Positions 61,800 through 64,000 of a stretch of DNA of 64,000 bases are shown one piece after another. The notes under the pieces were generated by a model that saw only the letters and a program-made list of their open reading frames with translations, had not been told where the DNA came from and did not search any database. The stretch is from Thermoleophilia bacterium SCSIO 60948 (GTDB lineage Bacteria > Actinomycetota > Thermoleophilia > Solirubrobacterales > 70-9), in NCBI GenBank assembly GCA_021496505.1, contig CP053031.1, forward strand, positions 744,001-808,000, in the 5' to 3' direction. A program made the translations under genes and the position numbers. Position 1 is the stretch's first letter. Each line of letters begins with the position of its first letter.

Positions 61800-62527
61800 A
61801 GCAGCTCCTCGAGATCGGCGACCACGACATCCGCACCGTGCTCGCGAAGCGCCTCGGCGTGACCCGCGCGGTCGACGCCCACGACGTAGCCGAAGTCACC
61901 GGCCCTGCCCGCCTCGACGCCGGCGAGCGCATCCTCGAAGACCGCTGCGTGCCCCGGCTCCGCGCCGAGCTCTCTGGCAGCCTCGAGGAAGGTGTCGGGC
62001 GCCGGCTTGCCCGGCAGCCCACGCTCGGCGGCGACGCTGCCGTCGACCCTGGTCTCGAACAGGTCGGCGATCCCGGCGGCGTCGAGGATGACCGGCGTGT
62101 TCCGAGACGAGGAGACGACCGCGGTGCGAAGCCCGGCGTCGCGAGCAGCTCGCAGGTAGTCGATCGATCCGCTGAAGACCTCGACGCCGTCGCGCTCGAT
62201 CAACTCGCCGACGAGGTCGTTCTTTCGCCGCGCCACTCCGTGCACGCTCTCCGCCTCGGGCGGGTCGGAGTCCTCGCCCTCCGGCAGCTCGATCTCACGC
62301 GAGGCGAGGAAGTCGCGGACTCCGGCCTCCCGCGGCTTGCCGTCGACGTGGCGGGTGTAGTCGGTCGGCTCGAACTCGCGGAACTCCGAACCGTCGCGCT
62401 CGGCGCGCGCGCGGAGCAGCTCGTCGAACGTCTGCTTCCACGCCGCGGCGTGGACGTCGGCCGTCCGCGTGAGGACGCCGTCGAGGTCGAACAGCAGCGT
62501 GGTGATGTCGTCGGGGAGCCCGAGCAC
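61796..62527 (-). CDS. HAD-family beta-phosphoglucomutase-like enzyme
   Basis: 243 aa from a GTG at 62527. HAD nucleophile motif TLLFDLDGVLTRTADVHAAA, cap domain, then TAVVSSSRNTPVILDAAGIA, the Lys region GLPGKPAPDTFLEAARELGA and the metal Asp in AVFEDALAGVEAGRAGDFGY. The long cap and motif set match beta-phosphoglucomutase-family hydrolases that pair with GH65. First gene of the operon; only 21 bases separate its start from the divergent reductase. No ribosome-binding site is evident, so its mRNA may be leaderless. Confidence 0.9.
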   Translation of the reverse strand: MLGLPDDITTLLFDLDGVLTRTADVHAAAWKQTFDELLRARAERDGSEFREFEPTDYTRHVDGKPREAGVRDFLASREIELPEGEDSDPPEAESVHGVARRKNDLVGELIERDGVEVFSGSIDYLRAARDAGLRTAVVSSSRNTPVILDAAGIADLFETRVDGSVAAERGLPGKPAPDTFLEAARELGAEPGHAAVFEDALAGVEAGRAGDFGYVVGVDRAGHAEALREHGADVVVADLEELL

Positions 62528-62548
62528 TCGGATACATTCCCAAAAACC

Positions 62549-63739
62549 ATGGCCGACGCATCCCGACCCTTCGACGTCGTCCTCTTCGGCGCGACCGGCT
62601 TCACCGGCGGACTGACCGCCGAGTACCTCGCCGCCCACTCCCCGCAGGGCTCGAAATGGGCGATCGCGGGCCGCAACGCGGACAAGCTCGAGCGCGTCCG
62701 CGAGCGGCTCAGCGCCCTGGCGCCCGAGGGGGTCGAGGTGGGGACGGTGCGCGCCGACGTCACCGACGCCTCCTCGCTCGCCGAGCTCGCACGCTCCGCG
62801 CGGGTGATCGCGACGACGGTCGGGCCCTACGTGAACTACGGCGAGCCGCTCGTGCGCGCATGCGCCGAGGCCGGCACCGACTACCTCGACCTGACGGGGG
62901 AGCCCGAGTTCGTCGACCGGATGTACGTCGAGTACAACGACCGCGCGCTCGCAAGCGGCGCTCGTCTGATCCACTGCTGCGGTTTCGACTCGATCCCGCA
63001 CGACCTCGGCGTGCTTCACACGGTCGAGCGGCTCCCGCAGGGCGCGGCGCTCGAGATCGAGGGCTTCGTCCGCGCCGACGCGCAGTTCTCCGGCGGGACG
63101 TTCCATTCGGCGATCACCGGGTTCTCGCGCCCGAAGCAGAACGTCGATGCGGCCAAGGCACGCAAGCGGGTCGAGCCGCGACCGGGCGGTCGCAAGGCGC
63201 ACGGCATCCGCAGGCGCCCGCACCGCGAGCCGGCGATCGACGGCCACTGGGCTGTCCCGATGCCGACGATCGACCCGCAGATCGTCCTGCGCTCCGCGAG
63301 AGCGCTCGAGCGCTATGGGCCCGAGTTCTCCTACGGCCACTACGCCGACGTGAAGCGCCTACCGGTTGCGCTCGGTGCCGTCGCCGGCATCGGCGGCGCG
63401 TTCCTCGGCGCCCAGATCCCGCCGGTCAAGCGCCTGATGCTGTCGCGGATCGACGCTGGTTCAGGGCCATCGCAGGAGCGCCGCGAGCGCTCGTGGTTCC
63501 GCGTCCGCTTCGTCGGCCGTGGCGGCGGGCGGAGGGTCGTGACGCAGGTCTCCGGAGGCGATCCCGGCTACACCGAGACGGCGAAGATGCTCGCCGAGGC
63601 GGCGCTCTCGGTCGCCCACGACGACCTTCCGCAGACCGCCGGTCAGGTGACGACCGCGCAGGCGATCGGCCGGCCGCTCATCGACCGGCTCGACGCGGCG
63701 GGAATCAGGTTCGAGACCCTCGAGGAGGGGCCGGCCTAG
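62549..63739 (+). CDS. Saccharopine dehydrogenase-like NAD(P)-binding protein (enoyl-reductase-like)
   Basis: 396 aa. The Rossmann start DVVLFGATGFTGGLTAEYLA, then WAIAGRNADKLERVRERL, IATTVGPYVNYGEPLVRACA and LIHCCGFDSIPHDLGV are characteristic of the saccharopine-dehydrogenase-like/trans-acting enoyl reductase family found in actinobacteria, where some members act in lipid synthesis. Substrate unknown. An AT-rich TACATT 11 bases before the ATG and no ribosome-binding site suggest a leaderless transcript. Its stop shares CTAG (63736-63739) with the convergent esterase. Confidence 0.88.
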   Translation: MADASRPFDVVLFGATGFTGGLTAEYLAAHSPQGSKWAIAGRNADKLERVRERLSALAPEGVEVGTVRADVTDASSLAELARSARVIATTVGPYVNYGEPLVRACAEAGTDYLDLTGEPEFVDRMYVEYNDRALASGARLIHCCGFDSIPHDLGVLHTVERLPQGAALEIEGFVRADAQFSGGTFHSAITGFSRPKQNVDAAKARKRVEPRPGGRKAHGIRRRPHREPAIDGHWAVPMPTIDPQIVLRSARALERYGPEFSYGHYADVKRLPVALGAVAGIGGAFLGAQIPPVKRLMLSRIDAGSGPSQERRERSWFRVRFVGRGGGRRVVTQVSGGDPGYTETAKMLAEAALSVAHDDLPQTAGQVTTAQAIGRPLIDRLDAAGIRFETLEEGPA

Positions 63740-64000
63740 CGACCCGGGGGCGGCTGCTCGGTCGAGCAGCGACTCAACGCATCGGCATAGAAGCCGACGT
63801 AGCTCGCCCACTCCGCGGACCAATACTCCGATTCGTGGCCCCCGGGCCCGCGCTTGGACTCGAGCCGCCCGGTCGGCGCTAGCTCGGCCTCGAGCGTGTC
63901 GACGCCGGGCTCCAACGGGTCGGACTCCCCGATGTCGACCCAGAGCTCCGTGTCGCCCGCGAAGCCCTCGGGGTCCGACTCCGCAGCGCCGAGGACGTCG
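63736..64000 (-). CDS. Putative esterase (alpha/beta hydrolase), N-terminus outside window
   Basis: The last 87 codons are visible, ending at TAG on 63738-63736. They read in part ELWVDIGESDP, TLEAELAPTGRLES and GPGGHESEYWSAEWASYVGF followed by YADAL. The GGHE..YW segment is the usual catalytic-His region of esterase D/mycolyltransferase-like (PF00756) proteins. The catalytic Ser and Asp are upstream of the window. The stop codon is shared in CTAG with the convergent reductase gene. Confidence 0.7.
   Translation of the reverse strand, partial: DVLGAAESDPEGFAGDTELWVDIGESDPLEPGVDTLEAELAPTGRLESKRGPGGHESEYWSAEWASYVGFYADALSRCSTEQPPPGR

Noticed and set aside
59232-61862. 876-codon open frame on the plus strand opposite GH65
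   Set aside because: GC-rich shadow ORF with Arg/Asp/Val-biased composition and no motif; the minus-strand GH65 has a full catalytic set.

Overview
The window is a very GC-rich chromosomal segment with short intergenic gaps, many 4-base ATGA/GTGA gene overlaps and many GTG starts. Its gene content (SigF/SigB-type sigma factor, DUF4235 and DUF3618 proteins, Streptomyces-like gas-vesicle genes, HAMP-linked class III cyclase) points to an actinobacterium. A deep-branching class such as Thermoleophilia/Solirubrobacterales is my best guess, but it is inferred from gene content and no 16S gene is present. I see no rRNA, tRNA, CRISPR, transposase, integrase or prophage; this looks like stable chromosome.

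Layout. 1-7714 (minus): the end of a VOC protein, a TVP38/TMEM64 membrane protein and a complete Mrp Na+/H+ antiporter operon (mrpA-G) headed by an AbrB-type permease. 7.8-15.2 kb: a secreted or anchored diguanylate cyclase, a Tat-exported flavoprotein, an ArsR-type regulator, and a CsoR/CopA copper module in which CopA is fused to a DUF305 protein. 15.2-21.8 kb: TetR and P450, a SigF-type sigma factor, a DUF2294 protein, a zinc alcohol dehydrogenase, a secreted alpha/beta hydrolase and a 2TM protein. 21.8-24.5 kb (minus): a coupled membrane operon (coiled-coil protein, holin-like protein, DUF3618, DUF4235, YihY/BrkB). 24.6-27.7 kb: a TetR-GAF-SpoIIE phosphatase fusion, then a mechanosensitive-channel-like protein and a membrane protein. 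27.7-31.1 kb: SoxR divergent from a DUF5519/metallo-beta-lactamase fusion plus an ABC exporter.

31.2-39.1 kb: a gas-vesicle cluster with three GvpA-type proteins, three GvpF/L proteins, GvpG, GvpO, GvpK, an SRPBCC protein, a small repeat protein and, at both ends, basic Lys/Ser-rich proteins whose genes each carry the same SigF-like promoter pattern. 39.1-44.4 kb (minus): two-component system, acyltransferase and sulfatase. 44.4-49.2 kb: S9 peptidase, adenylate/guanylate cyclase and MFS transporter. 49.2-57.8 kb: a tiny membrane ORF, two GGDEF proteins, a CDF transporter, paired CNNM/CBS proteins, signal peptidase I and a DJ-1/PfpI protein. 57.8-58.5 kb: the only long gene-free stretch, filled with strong inverted repeats and a terminator. 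58.5-64 kb: a LysR, GH65 phosphorylase and beta-phosphoglucomutase operon, a saccharopine-dehydrogenase-like reductase and a partial esterase.

The most unusual items are the CopA-DUF305 fusion that keeps an internal ribosome-binding site and start; the TetR-SpoIIE fusion with a palindrome just before its gene and a related one before the next operon; a near-canonical SoxR promoter driving a DUF5519-MBL/ABC operon; the gas-vesicle cluster with paired basic end-proteins under matched SigF-like promoters; the clustered inverted repeats at 57.8-58.1 kb; and four convergent gene pairs that share one CTAG as both stop codons.
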